Assembly (NCBI GenBank): GCA_021464525.1
Contig: JADRCO010000678.1
Span: 1 to 28,365 of the forward strand
DNA length: 28,365 nucleotides
Source of the DNA: Rhizophagus sp. LPA8_4_AMF
Lineage: Eukaryota > Glomeromycota > Glomeromycetes > Glomerales > Glomeraceae
Direction: 5' to 3'
Both the position numbers and the translations under genes were made by a program. The notes beneath the pieces are model-generated. The model did not search any database and was not told the origin of the DNA. It saw nothing but the letters and a program-made list of their open reading frames with translations. This document shows, one piece after another, positions 1-10,178 of the stretch. The first letter of the stretch is position 1. Each line of letters opens with the position of its first letter.

Positions 1-54
1 TTTTTTTTTTTTTATTTTTTATTTTTTTTTTTTTTTTTTTTTTTATTATTTTAG
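1..54 (+). other. 3' part of an intron (poly-T)
   Basis: A T-run broken by single A residues ends in TTATTTTAG, directly before sequence that matches the second exon of the neighbouring gene at 1566. The window therefore starts inside the first intron of the gene whose exons follow. The equivalent introns of the other copies are not homopolymeric, so the tract is probably expanded here. Confidence 0.75.
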
Positions 55-646
55 GTTTTTTTAAGTGATACAGAACTTAATCGTACCTCTTTATGGAAAA
101 TTAAATTTGATAAAGATTACGCTACTATCGATACTCTTATAACTTTACAACAACTATTTGATAAATTCCTTGGAATTCGATATATCTATAATGATAATTA
201 TAGAAAGAGAGAAAATTATTATAAATCTCCATCTGGGAACACTGAAGGTAATTAAATATTCCAGTAATTTATTAAGAAGACAATATTTTAATACAATTTA
301 TTATTTTTTTTAGTGAGTTGTAACGTAATAAAGGAAAACGATAACGATAACAAGTGGAGATTTGATACTAATGATGTAAATTTTCAAGGATATTTAAAAT
401 CGAATGATATTATTACTCTTAGTATTAAGAATGAATTATTAAATGATCGATATGAATTTTTACGTGGTCATGATTTTCAAGTCAATATTGGAGAAGAAGT
501 ATATAGAGAAGTCGTTTGTCATAATAAAGGAATAGGTGTAAATGATGATGTAAGAATATTTTTTGATTATACAATATGTTTTTAATTTATCAATTTACAA
601 TTAATATTCCAATAATTTTCAGTGGTGTATTGAACTTGTCGAATAA
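55..646 (+). CDS. Gag-like/MIR beta-trefoil protein, 3' part only (exons 55-247, 314-549, 623-646)
   Basis: Only the C-terminal part of a MIR-type beta-trefoil protein lies in the window; the first exon is beyond the left edge. Exons were placed by comparison with the intact copy at 928-2185. They join in phase (phase 1 after 247, phase 0 after 549), with introns of 66 and 73 bp using GTAATT...TAG and GTAAGA...CAG. The product begins with the second strand pair of the first trefoil repeat (ELNRTSLWKIKF). It continues through SCNVIKE and the third repeat (NDIITLSIKN, YEFLRGHDFQV) and ends WCIELVE followed by TAA. AATAAA overlaps the stop codon and may serve as polyadenylation signal. No lesion is seen in the visible part. 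MIR domains occur in ER mannosyltransferases and calcium-release receptors, but neither partner domain is visible here, so the function is unknown. Membership of the family is certain; the trefoil label is inferred from pattern. Confidence 0.8.
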
Positions 647-927
647 ATCCTTGAAGGCAGAAATAAAACAATAACCAATTAAGATCTATGAATTTATTAA
701 GCATATACTGTATATGACTAATCAATCAGTTATGGTTAGTGCAAGGTTTTAGTCAAAATAGTGGTTACGCCACAATCATTTTTGTCACGTTAATTTATAT
801 TTATTTAGTTAATGAATATCAAAAAAATCCTGTATAAATCAAGTATAATAAAATAAGTAAATCACAATGACGATCGAAATTTATTTTTTTTCTTTTCACT
901 TAACCCCGTATCTTTAAAAAAAAAAAA
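647..927 (+). promoter_or_regulatory. Spacer and presumptive promoter between the two plus-strand MIR genes
   Basis: This 281-bp spacer separates two genes in head-to-tail tandem. It ends in a pyrimidine-rich stretch (TTTTTTTCTTTTCACTTAACCCC) and an A-run just before the ATG at 928, as is common near fungal starts. A short upstream ORF of 16 codons plus stop (867-917) is in a different frame from the main ORF and ends 10 bases before it. No TATA box stands out from the A+T-rich background. Confidence 0.4.
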
Positions 928-2185
928 ATGCTTCTCCAAGTATATGATGGAAATATTCATCCAGATGAATGGTTGAGACAATTTAATGCGTATTGTTTTC
1001 TTAAAAAAATCACAGAGGACAATGTCAAATTAGCAAAAATGATGATTGATTCTACGATTCATGTTCCTAAAGATGTAACTTCTTTAACAGAACTTGTTAG
1101 CGCATTAAAAGCGGAAGTTTCTTTTACAGTATTTAAAAATACAAATAAAAGAAAATTACAAGCATTAAAATATAAAAGTGAAAATATAGGTGGTGATACA
1201 TCAAAGTTTATCGAAACTTTTCGTAAACTTTGTCGTGATGCTGAAATTGATGATTTTAAAGAACAAAAGGAATATTTTCTTGAAACACTTCCATACGCAC
1301 TTAAAAAGAAGTTTTTAGATAAAATAGATGATGTTAAATCTTTAAGTGACCTTATCTTAAAATTTAATAAGCTTTTAATCGAACCAACTCTTAGTACTAA
1401 TATTAAAAATGGTTCTGTTGTAGCTTTAAAACATGTTTCTACAGGAAAATATTTGAGCACGATTGAAAATTTACGTTATGAAACTGGAAGCAAATCTCAA
1501 ATGGTATGTATTATATTTATTTTATTTATATAATTTAAAGTTTTGGAATTAACTCATTATTTTAGGTTTATTTAGGTGGTTCAGAACTTGATCGATCCTC
1601 TTTATGGATAATCAAGTTTGATAAAGATTTCGCTACTGCCGACACTTTGATAAGTTTGCAGCAAAAATTTGGCAAATTTGATAAATTTCTTGGGATGCGA
1701 TATTATTATAATCCTTCTTATGGTAGGAGAGAAACTTATTACAAATCTCCATCTGGGCACACAGAAGGTAATTAAACATTCAAATAATTGTTATTAAAAT
1801 ATTAATTAAAATACTTTATTATTATTTTTATTTAGTGAGTTGTAACATAATGAAGAAAAATTATAGCGATAATGAATGGAGATTTGATTTTAGTGATTTA
1901 AATAATCAAGGATATTTAAAACCAAACGATATTATTACTATTAGTACTAAGAATGAAATACTTAATGATCGATATGAATATTTACGTGGTCATGATTATC
2001 AAGTCACTATTGGAGACGAAATTTATTACGAGATTATTTGTCATGATAAAGTCATAGGAGCAAATGATAATGTATGAGCATTTCATTATATACTTTTAAT
2101 TTATTAATTTATTAATAGATATTAAATTATCACTTTCTATTACTTTTATTTTTAGTGGTGTATTGAACTTATTGAAGATCCATAA
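928..2185 (+). CDS. Gag-capsid-like plus MIR beta-trefoil protein, complete (exons 928-1503, 1566-1767, 1836-2071, 2156-2185)
   Basis: Four exons with introns of 62, 68 and 84 bp (all GT-AG) give a 347-residue protein with no internal stop. Residues 1 to about 150 are helical and read like a Ty3-type Gag capsid. YDGNIHPDEWLRQF resembles the usual capsid opening (F-x-G-(N/D)-x-x-x-W). GGDTSKFIETFRKLCRDAEI resembles the CA region in which a chain-crossing step is followed by 'F-R-x-L-x-x-x-A'. YFLETLPYALKKKF resembles 'F-L-x-x-L-x-x-x-L'. Residues from about 158 form a MIR-type beta-trefoil: GSVVALKHVSTGKYLST and the TGS-x-x-Q motif open repeat 1, and repeats close with SLWIIKF, EWRFDF and WCIELIE. 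No protease, reverse transcriptase, integrase or zinc knuckle follows, so this is not an intact retroelement. The first ATG at 928 is chosen because its sister genes start at the same place in the domain. No signal peptide is visible. The family assignment is firm, the Gag relationship is my inference, and the function is unknown. Confidence 0.88.
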
Positions 2186-5100
2186 TAGATATTCTTAATA
2201 TTCTGAGATACTATTTTTTTTTTTTCAAAGTTATACCAGTTATACCGCATAAATAATATGATACGAAAACGAATTTTATCGTATTATTTTAATTTTGTAT
2301 TATCGTTTTACTATTATTCATTAAATAAAAAATATTGTTTTCCAATTTTGCCAAAGTTAACAAATTCAAATGACCTTTTTGTTACAATATGAGTTCACAA
2401 TACGGAATTTTCGTGATTAATCTTTACAACTAGCGCTAGAAATGGTTATGAAAAACGTAATTAACTCACATTTTATCATGTCTCTTCAACGAATCAGAAA
2501 TTTGGAGCCGTAATAACTCATGAGTAGTTGATATAACAGGGTTTTTTCCCCAAGGGAAAAAACTCTAGTATTTCCCTCACTATGAAATAAATGAGTAATC
2601 AGCGCGATTAACTATTTGAAATTATTTTAAACTAAAATTAGAGATTCCCCGGCTATCAATGTGAGAACGAGAAATAGGTAAACGAAGATTCCCGGTCATT
2701 TATAAACTCAGCTAATCACTCGCAATTTAAGGTAATCATGAGTGACACTTAGTGCGATATTACTTACTCCCAATGAATTATATAAAAGCACTAAAGAAAG
2801 AAACTGTAGTTCATGAATATACTTAGAAAATTCCGATTAATATTCTGAAAACCAATAGGTGATGGTAGCTTTGACAACGCTTATGTTGGTTTCCTATTTT
2901 TCATTCATATAGTATTTCGTTCTAATAATAACGATAAATTTACGTTTGATATAATAAGTACATAGGGACCCATGCATAGATACTATTAGCTATACGCGTA
3001 TCTTCAAGGCCAGAATTGCATAATGTCGCCTGGCATTGCCCAAAAAGGAATGATCTACAAATTATTTTTGGTTCATTCTCACATTGTTACCTTTTTATGT
3101 ATTGCTCGCGAGTCCAATATTATAATGAAGACTTGGATACAAAATTGTTAATTTCAATTGATTATTTAAAAAAGAGAGACAAAGGAATTTTCGATTATCT
3201 TCTTTTTTTAATGATTATAGTAATGAAATATTTAATATTTTACTTTCTCGGAATCTTATTTCTTGTAATTTTGTAAATCCGATTAGTTGAAGTTAGCCTT
3301 GTTCAGGCTAGTTTGTTAATTTTAGATCAGTCCATACTTTTACATCTAAACAATGACAGTTCGATTCTATCAAATTTAGTGATACCGAATTAAAAAAAAA
3401 AACTTTCTAACCAAAGAATAAATATTACGAAGAATTACTAAAAATCCTTTTGAATCTTATAAATCAAAAAAATAAATCACGATTCTTATCGCTTCTTCCT
3501 TTTTTAATTTATTTCAATTTATTTTTTTTATTTATATTTTTATTTATTTATTTATTTATTTGTTTCACCCGATGTTTACGACAATGTAATAATACATTGC
3601 AATACAAAATACATTGTATATCATTCAATGAAATGTTAAATCGGAGATATTCCTAAAAATAGTTTTTTGATCAAAAATTTATATATATGGATACATGTAC
3701 AAATAAAATGAATTCGTTTGCAAAAATTGGATATGGTGCATATATATTTTACTAATAATAATCGGTTTAAGTGGGTTGCAGTCCTTTCACTAGGTGAGAA
3801 TTTCAGAATTTAATATAATGAAACCGTAACTTTGCATACCTAATAAAATATAATTAACCAACATATGTAATTTCCAATATTTTCATTTAGAGGTTGCAAA
3901 GATTGTTCTATTTAATAAAACAAATGGGGAATTGAAAGTACATATTATAGATTATGCGTATGTAACTAAATTATAATTATTCGTATAATTTTTTTTTAGT
4001 CAACTTATTTAATGAAATATTAATTTTATTCACTAATCTAATTACTTGGTTAGATATATTATTTAATATGTGACTTTGGTATTCCATGTATACAGTATGT
4101 TGTTGTCGATTTGCATCTGTACATTATCGGCCCATATTGCCGAATATCATAATGCCTTAGGTGATTTGGCCAGCATTACTAGGCTAGCCATAATTTGATC
4201 ATTTCTTGTTGCACGTCAGTTGTCATCTTTTGTATCGGATAATTTCAAAACAAAAACTTAATATAATTTATTACATTCTTAAATTTTATTTTTAGTACAT
4301 CTATTCTATCAACTACAATTTATGGCAAGATTAATTTAATTTTCTTTATATATTTTAACATTTATATTATTATTTTTCTCTTAATAGTTTTATATATGTA
4401 TTAACTAGAAATCAGATGGTGGTATCCTATTTTTTTGTCCAAAAGATTATTCATATTCAGCTCCTTTAATAAGTAAAGCTTGTCAGGTTAGAGCTGCAAA
4501 CCTTTTATTATTATGGATAATCCTGGCATATCGATAACTATAGTTTTATTGCATGTTGTTATTACGGTATTTATCTTATTGCACTTTATTATCTTATAAA
4601 ATTCTGATGAAAGTAACAATGTTTAAATGAATTTACAAGAATATGAATTTATATATATATAAAGTATATAGACATTTTCTTTCTTGATTCATGATACTGT
4701 ATGTGGGTCGCATTCAACTCACGCACTAACAGTCATTTACCGATGTGATTATTTCATTGTCAATTTTATTTATATTTTTTATTCATTGTATTTATCAATA
4801 TTATAACATAATAAACACTAAAACAAACATTTTAAATGTAAATAGTTGAGACAAGAAATTTTACATGTTCTACAATAAATGAATATTTTTACCACTGTTT
4901 AATGTCGATTTGTGGTAAACAATAAACAAGATTTGTGAAGAAAAATACAACAAAATGAAATAAAACCACTAGAATTGTCTGTTGATACTGCCTCACTCGG
5001 CGCGTCTGTAACGACCAATTCTTTACAAAATATACGTAAATCGGTTATAAATCGGAAGGTAAAGATTAATTTGAGTTGGAAATTCAATTTATTTTATATT

Positions 5101-5655
5101 GGTGCATAAGGAATTAAAGGATAATCGGAAGATATCAGTTTTTAATTAATCAATTACACGATACTATTTTCTTTCGCTACAAAAGCTTCTTTTATAAACA
5201 AAATTCATCTAAAGATCGGTAACCATCTCAAGATCTAAAAGAAAATCTAGATTTCCAATCTGCAATATACTTAAATTCGTCCAACATGGTTTTCATACAT
5301 TTTGGGAATCTAAATATGTGGGGTTTATACAACATTCGGAAATTATTCGGAATAAATGAAACATATGTTTAAAGAAATTGTATATTTAACTTAATAAATC
5401 TAATAAATCTCAATAGTCCTTAATACATATTGTTCTGTATATTACAAATACAAAAATAATAACAAAATAATAAAAATAAATAATTAATAAAATAATAAAA
5501 AATAAATCTCTTCCTAAATAACAATCGGCAAATTCCTCATCATTTATCACCTGATCATCACCTGATTTTTTTATATGACATCAATTTCCGTAACGAAACT
5601 ACTAGAAGATAATCCATGAGTTTTCTATTTTCACGATCATTATGCACTGTTTATA
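2186..5655. other. Gene-poor stretch with small repeats
   Basis: No ORF here reads like a conserved protein. Apparent ORFs at 3016-3276 and 3450-3656 are low-complexity hydrophobic translations of A/T runs. What can be seen is a perfect hairpin at 2541-2563, pieces of a dispersed repeat at 3010-3110 and 4121-4200, and several AT microsatellites (for example 4651-4665). Sequence around 2640-2780 is less A+T-rich, which suggests an old transposon remnant, but I cannot identify it. Confidence 0.5.
2541..2563. repeat. Perfect 10-bp hairpin
   Basis: GTTTTTTCCC and GGGAAAAAAC are exact reverse complements separated by CAA. The stem ends in A/T runs, so transcripts from either strand could form it. 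It lies about 350 bp beyond the end of the MIR gene and may belong to a small foldback element. No target-site duplication was found. Confidence 0.5.
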
Positions 5656-5659
5656 TACG

Positions 5660-6610
5660 GTTTTCGCTTGTTTTCTTTGTGAAGATTGTGGTGCTCTCGC
5701 AAAATGGTTTTCTATATACTTGTTTTTGTTCATTTTGTAGTTCCTTTATAATTTTGAATACACCTACATGTGCATGACCTATTAATGTTTCCCATCTTCT
5801 ATGCCAAGCCTTCATTATTTTGAGTTTGTGAAAAACATGTCAATATTATCAGTGACAGACCAAAGTGAAGGTGGAAACAATGGTTCAGATCGAACTATAT
5901 TTCCATTTCTTAATATGCCATGAGCATACTAATTACCAAACTAATCTATAATTTGACTTGCTTCTGCTGGTGTATAAGTTTTTAACTCATTAAAAGCTGC
6001 AGCTATTTCATTATGAGGTAAAAAGCAAGTGCAGAAATATGTCGAATTAATAAACTAAAGTTTTCATTAGTTCCATACTGAATAGCGAGACCAAAAGCCT
6101 GTACTTTACGATATATATATTGGGATAAGTGAAAATTTCAATCTTTATTTTGTAGTCCTTGAGATTCTGCACGAATGGCATTGATTGCAACTTGTTCAAA
6201 GTCAGTTGAAACAATTTGTGGTTGTAAATAAATATGATTTTCATCACTAAAGTCAATTAAACTCTAAAATAATGTTCTATAGCATTTCTCAGACTTGCGG
6301 GACATTAATACAAAATAATATTTGTCTACACATATACAGGAACAAAAGTACCTTTATTTGGAGTCCCTCAACATAAAATAAAATAAAATACTAATACCAG
6401 TGGCATAATCTTAGAGTTTCCATCTCCATCAACGTGTCCATGTTTCGTATATAATTGTTTGAAAATCGTTGGAACTGTCTTGTACATTTCGTCCATAATC
6501 CAGAAAGGTGATCTTGCTAAATATATGGCATTACTAACTAGTAATGGCTCTTCTATGGCATTCCAATATGTTTCATTTTCACAACACCAATAATATAAAT
6601 TTCCTCTATT
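5660..6610 (-). pseudogene. MULE-type transposase fossil (FLYWCH-associated)
   Basis: Reading the minus strand in shifting frames gives a clear Mutator-like (MULE) transposase core broken by stops and frameshifts. From the N-terminal side, LYYWCCENETYW (about 6565-6605) resembles the end of a FLYWCH zinc finger. MDEMYKTVPTIFKQLYT (from 6496 down) corresponds to the region of the first catalytic Asp (usual form MDGTFK). STDFEQVAINAIRAE (around 6200) carries the second catalytic acidic motif, DFE. LAIQYGTNENFSLLIRHISA, LPHNEIAAAFNEL and PLFPPSLWSVTDNID follow. WHRRWETLIGHAHVGVF (WHRRW at 5792-5806) is the conserved C-terminal signature of this group. At least five in-frame stops or frame changes occur, so it cannot encode an active enzyme. 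Such enzymes cut and paste DNA at terminal inverted repeats; I could not find the matching repeats here. The recognition comes from conserved motif order. Confidence 0.82.
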
Positions 6611-8204
6611 TATCTTTGACTATAAAGTATCCATAGACGTTAAGTTTAACTTTAGTAGAAAGAACAGCTTCACAAATAATGTTATTCATTAATAAAATTA
6701 TAAAACATGAAAAAGATAAGAAAATATTTTTTTTTTTTTTTTGACTGCATACGAAATAATACAATTCCCTTTATAAAAATTAAATTGTGGCTTCATTTAT
6801 AAATAAAATAGTAAGCAGTATTTTGCATTGTGTTATACAATAAATGACAATAAATAATATTTCATATTGTACTTGAAATAATTAGTTAATGATGATGTAA
6901 TATAGGGAATTAATTGATATTCATACATCTGATTATCAGTAAATTTGAATTTTCTTAATTGACAATTGTCATTTGCTTTTAAAAAAAAGAAATAAATATA
7001 TTTGTCAGCAAATGATCATTGGTAATCTAAGTGTTGGTAAAATATACCTGTTGGTCAAATAATTGTTGGTTAAATATATATAATTGTCAGTGAAATAATC
7101 ATGATTAATTTATAAGCTAAATATTAAAAAGTAGTAACTGTAAATGAATAAAAATAAATGAATAAATATCTCAAGTTTGATTCTATAATAGGACTTATTA
7201 TTTATTTCTAAAAGAAATAAGATTTGTAAAAAAATAATCATAATGTCTTTTAATATGGATAATTATTTAGAACTATTTATTGTAGGATTTTTTGGCGGGT
7301 CTTTCCATTCTATTAATTTTTGTTTGTCCATGCCAGCATTGGGTAAATTTTCATTTTTTCTTGTTAATTTCAACATTACTTAATTTAATAAAATTTTCAA
7401 TTTAATGAATATTGCATATTTTTGTCTATCTATAAATTATCAAAATTCATTTAACATGTCAAACGAAAGTGGCAAATTTCTTTTGCATCATATAGCCATT
7501 TTTATTACATTTATTCTTATTTTTTTTTTTCTAATTTTATTTGTTTTGCCCCAAAATGATGGCCGAGATGCTAAACATATTTTTGAAGAGAATCGGTTTT
7601 GTGGTATTCCATGCAATTTTCTCATTTATTGACTTACCGTCAAACGCGAGTTTACAATAATTTGTTTATTGAGACACTGATCTTGATTCAAACCTAAAAG
7701 GTAATTAGCGGAATTTAATTATACTCTACTTTGAACATCCTAATAAGAGAATCCAATTATAAATTTATAATATGAGTATTAAATTATATATATATATCCT
7801 AGATATTTAATTGACTCAAAACGCTAGAGGTAAAGGTACAATATGCTACTTAAAAACATGAAGAGCCTTCCTGAAGCTATTAAAAAAAATTATTAAAAAA
7901 AAATTCTCCTTCACAAGATGACAATAATAAAAGAAAATTAATAAAAATATAAAAATGACAAACAAAACTGTTTATAATATTAGTTTTAAAATACTAGTTT
8001 AAAATAGTATAATTTAAAAAAGAATATTTTAATTAAAATAACGAAGAATTAGTTAGTATGAAATATATAATAGTTTTATTATATGAATAACATTGATTTA
8101 TAATAAATCTTTAAATAAAAAAATAATATATAATTCATTGTATATAAGAAAAAAACAAAAGAGAAACATAAATGTATAACAATCTAATAAAATTTAAGGT
8201 CATT
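6611..8204. other. Gene-poor A+T-rich stretch
   Basis: No conserved coding sequence was recognised. An open frame at 7405-7632 on the plus strand contains a hydrophobic run followed by NDGRDAKHIFEENRFCGIP. This part is less A+T-rich than its surroundings and could be a transposon or gene remnant. The rest is AT-rich, with short homopolymers and microsatellites (for example TATATATATAT near 7786). Confidence 0.45.
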
Positions 8205-9463
8205 TTAGGCTTGTTTAATAAGTTCAATACACCACTGGAAAAGAAAAAATAATTCAATAATTTAAAATAATAAAGTTAGATAAAATTTATTTTCTTACCT
8301 CATCAATTCCTCCTAATCTTTCATTATGACAAACAACTTCTTGAAAAGTATCATTTCCAATAGTAAATTGAACATCATGACTACGTAAAAATTCAACTTG
8401 ACCATCTTGGGATTTCTTAATACTAAGATTAACAATGTCATTTGATTTTAAGTATCCTTCATAATTTTCTAATTTACTGTGTTTGAAATTCCAATTACGA
8501 TCATTACCGCCACAACTTACTAATAAAAAAATATGTGTTAAAATTTTTCTTTTATCTTCATTATTGTTTTAAATATATAATTATTTGATTACCTTCTGTA
8601 TGATTACTTGATGGAGATTTGTGGTATTCATATTTATATGGATACTGAATTTGTCGGTAATAACCAATTCCAAGTAACTGGCCAGAAATTTTATGTTTTA
8701 TGTTTATATCAGTTTTTATATAACCATATTTACTATTAATATTATATATATTCCATAAGGCATTTGAATCTAATATTGAGCTACCCGCAAAAACCTATAA
8801 ATGATTGAATATCATATTAACTATATTTAATTTAATATTAACAAAAATCATTAAAAATTAAAATGTAATATAAAAATATACCAATTGATTTTTGCTTCCA
8901 GTTGTATAACATAAACCTTCAATTGAAGTTAAATATTTTCCTGTAACAACATGTTTTAATGCAACAGTAGATCCATGTCTAATTATATTTGATTCATCCA
9001 TAACAATTTCTACAAATTCTTTAATTAATTCATCCATTGAATTGATATTATTCGTTCTTTTACAAATTTCAGTAAAAAGATAGTAAGGTTCATTAAGTGC
9101 TTTATAAAAATATTCCTTTTGTTCTTCTATATCATTAATTTCTGAATTGTAGCAAAGGTTACGAAAATCCGTTAAAAATTTCAAAGTATCACCACCATCT
9201 CTTTCAGAAATATATTTTAATGATTGTAATTTTCTTTTATTTAAATTTTTAAATGCTGTAAAAGTAATATCTTTTTTAAGTACATCACGAAGTTTTTCAA
9301 GGTCATCAATTTCAGTTGGAAGTTTAATAGTAGGATTAATTAATGATTTGACAGTATTTAAAAATCCTCCATAATTATTTTCCCACACATTATAATACTT
9401 TTTTGTATCATTTATCCATTCATCTGGATGAATATTTCCATCGTATTTTGGAAAAGAATTCAT
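8205..9463 (-). CDS. Gag-capsid-like plus MIR beta-trefoil protein, complete (exons 9463-8882, 8794-8593, 8519-8299, 8234-8205)
   Basis: This intact minus-strand member of the family has four exons with introns of 87, 73 and 64 bp, all GT-AG and all at the same three positions and phases (0, 1, 0) as the other copies. The product is 344 residues. The N-terminal half begins MNSFPKYDGNIHPDEWINDT and contains RDGGDTLKFLTDFRNLCYN, the Gag-capsid-like helices. The MIR trefoil follows: HGSTVALKHVVTGKYLTSIE, then LWNIYNI, HKSPSSNHTEVSC and FLRSHDVQFTIGND, with the C terminus DEWCIELIKQA. It is closer to the copy at 25282-26582 than to the plus-strand pair, because both begin FPKYDGN or YFPKYDGN and share upstream DNA. 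No targeting signal or catalytic domain is seen. Cellular location and role are unknown; a MIR trefoil would suggest ligand or protein binding. Confidence 0.9.
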
Positions 9464-10178
9464 AGTAAATGAAAATTTATTTTCTTCAGGAAAGAAATTT
9501 AAAGAATTTTTTGTCCATTTATATCAATTGATCATCATTATACCGGTTTTAGCAAGCTTTTTTATCATTACATTTTTGAGCTAGTTTGATCAGATGATTT
9601 GTTGATCAATTAAAAAAAGGAATGTTTAATTAGGTCTGGTGACCCAAGCTGAATTTATTGATAGATGATTGAATTATATAATAATTTTATCCAACCCTTA
9701 CTTTTTAACAGTACAAATTCATTATCAAAACAAATTCTAATTTTATTCATTCCTATATTTATTACCTGAACATGAATTTATGAATTTATTAGGTATCTAA
9801 TAGAATTAATAATAAATTCTGGATATTAAAAAGCTTACCATTACCACTAATAATGGTTACTACTTAATTCGCAAAGTTTTGTTTAAATTTTCAAAATGTT
9901 TGTCAAATATACAATATAAACAAGCTATTACATATGCAATTTTATATTAAATATGATTCCCTTAGGTAAAAAAGTTTGTTTGAATAGTCCTGTAGGAAGA
10001 GTTAAAGTTTGATTTTATAAGACATTTTTTTAATTTAAAAATTTAATAGATAGTGCAATTAAAGATTTAAGATCGCTGGTGACATTTATGCATTTATTAA
10101 AATTTATTGCAATTATTACTTTCATTTAATTAAGAATATATTAAAATTTTCATTACAAAAACCTTTATTGAATATATA
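9464..10178 (-). promoter_or_regulatory. Upstream region shared with the paralogue at 26582
   Basis: This flank aligns with 26583-27360, upstream of the related gene, although with many differences. Shared stretches include GAATTTTTTTG(T/A)CCATTTAT, TTGAT(C/T)ATCATTAT, TGATCAGATG and AATAATAAATT(C/T)TGGA. The copies were therefore duplicated with several hundred bases of 5' DNA, probably including the promoter. No distinct core promoter element can be separated from the A+T-rich background. Confidence 0.5.

Noticed and set aside
1059..1460. 133-codon minus-strand open frame
   Set aside because: It is antisense to the first exon of the intact MIR gene and has no recognisable motif.
928..2185. 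Intact LTR retrotransposon because of the Gag-like domain
   Set aside because: There are no LTRs, no RT, integrase or protease motifs, and the gene has three spliceosomal introns.
3016..3656. Two plus-strand open frames with hydrophobic translations
   Set aside because: They are dominated by Phe, Leu and Ile from T-rich DNA, have no homologous motif, and look like chance frames.
7405..7632. 75-codon frame with a possible membrane segment
   Set aside because: The hydrophobic run comes from a T tract. The tail NDGRDAKHIFEEN is intriguing, but nothing else supports a gene.
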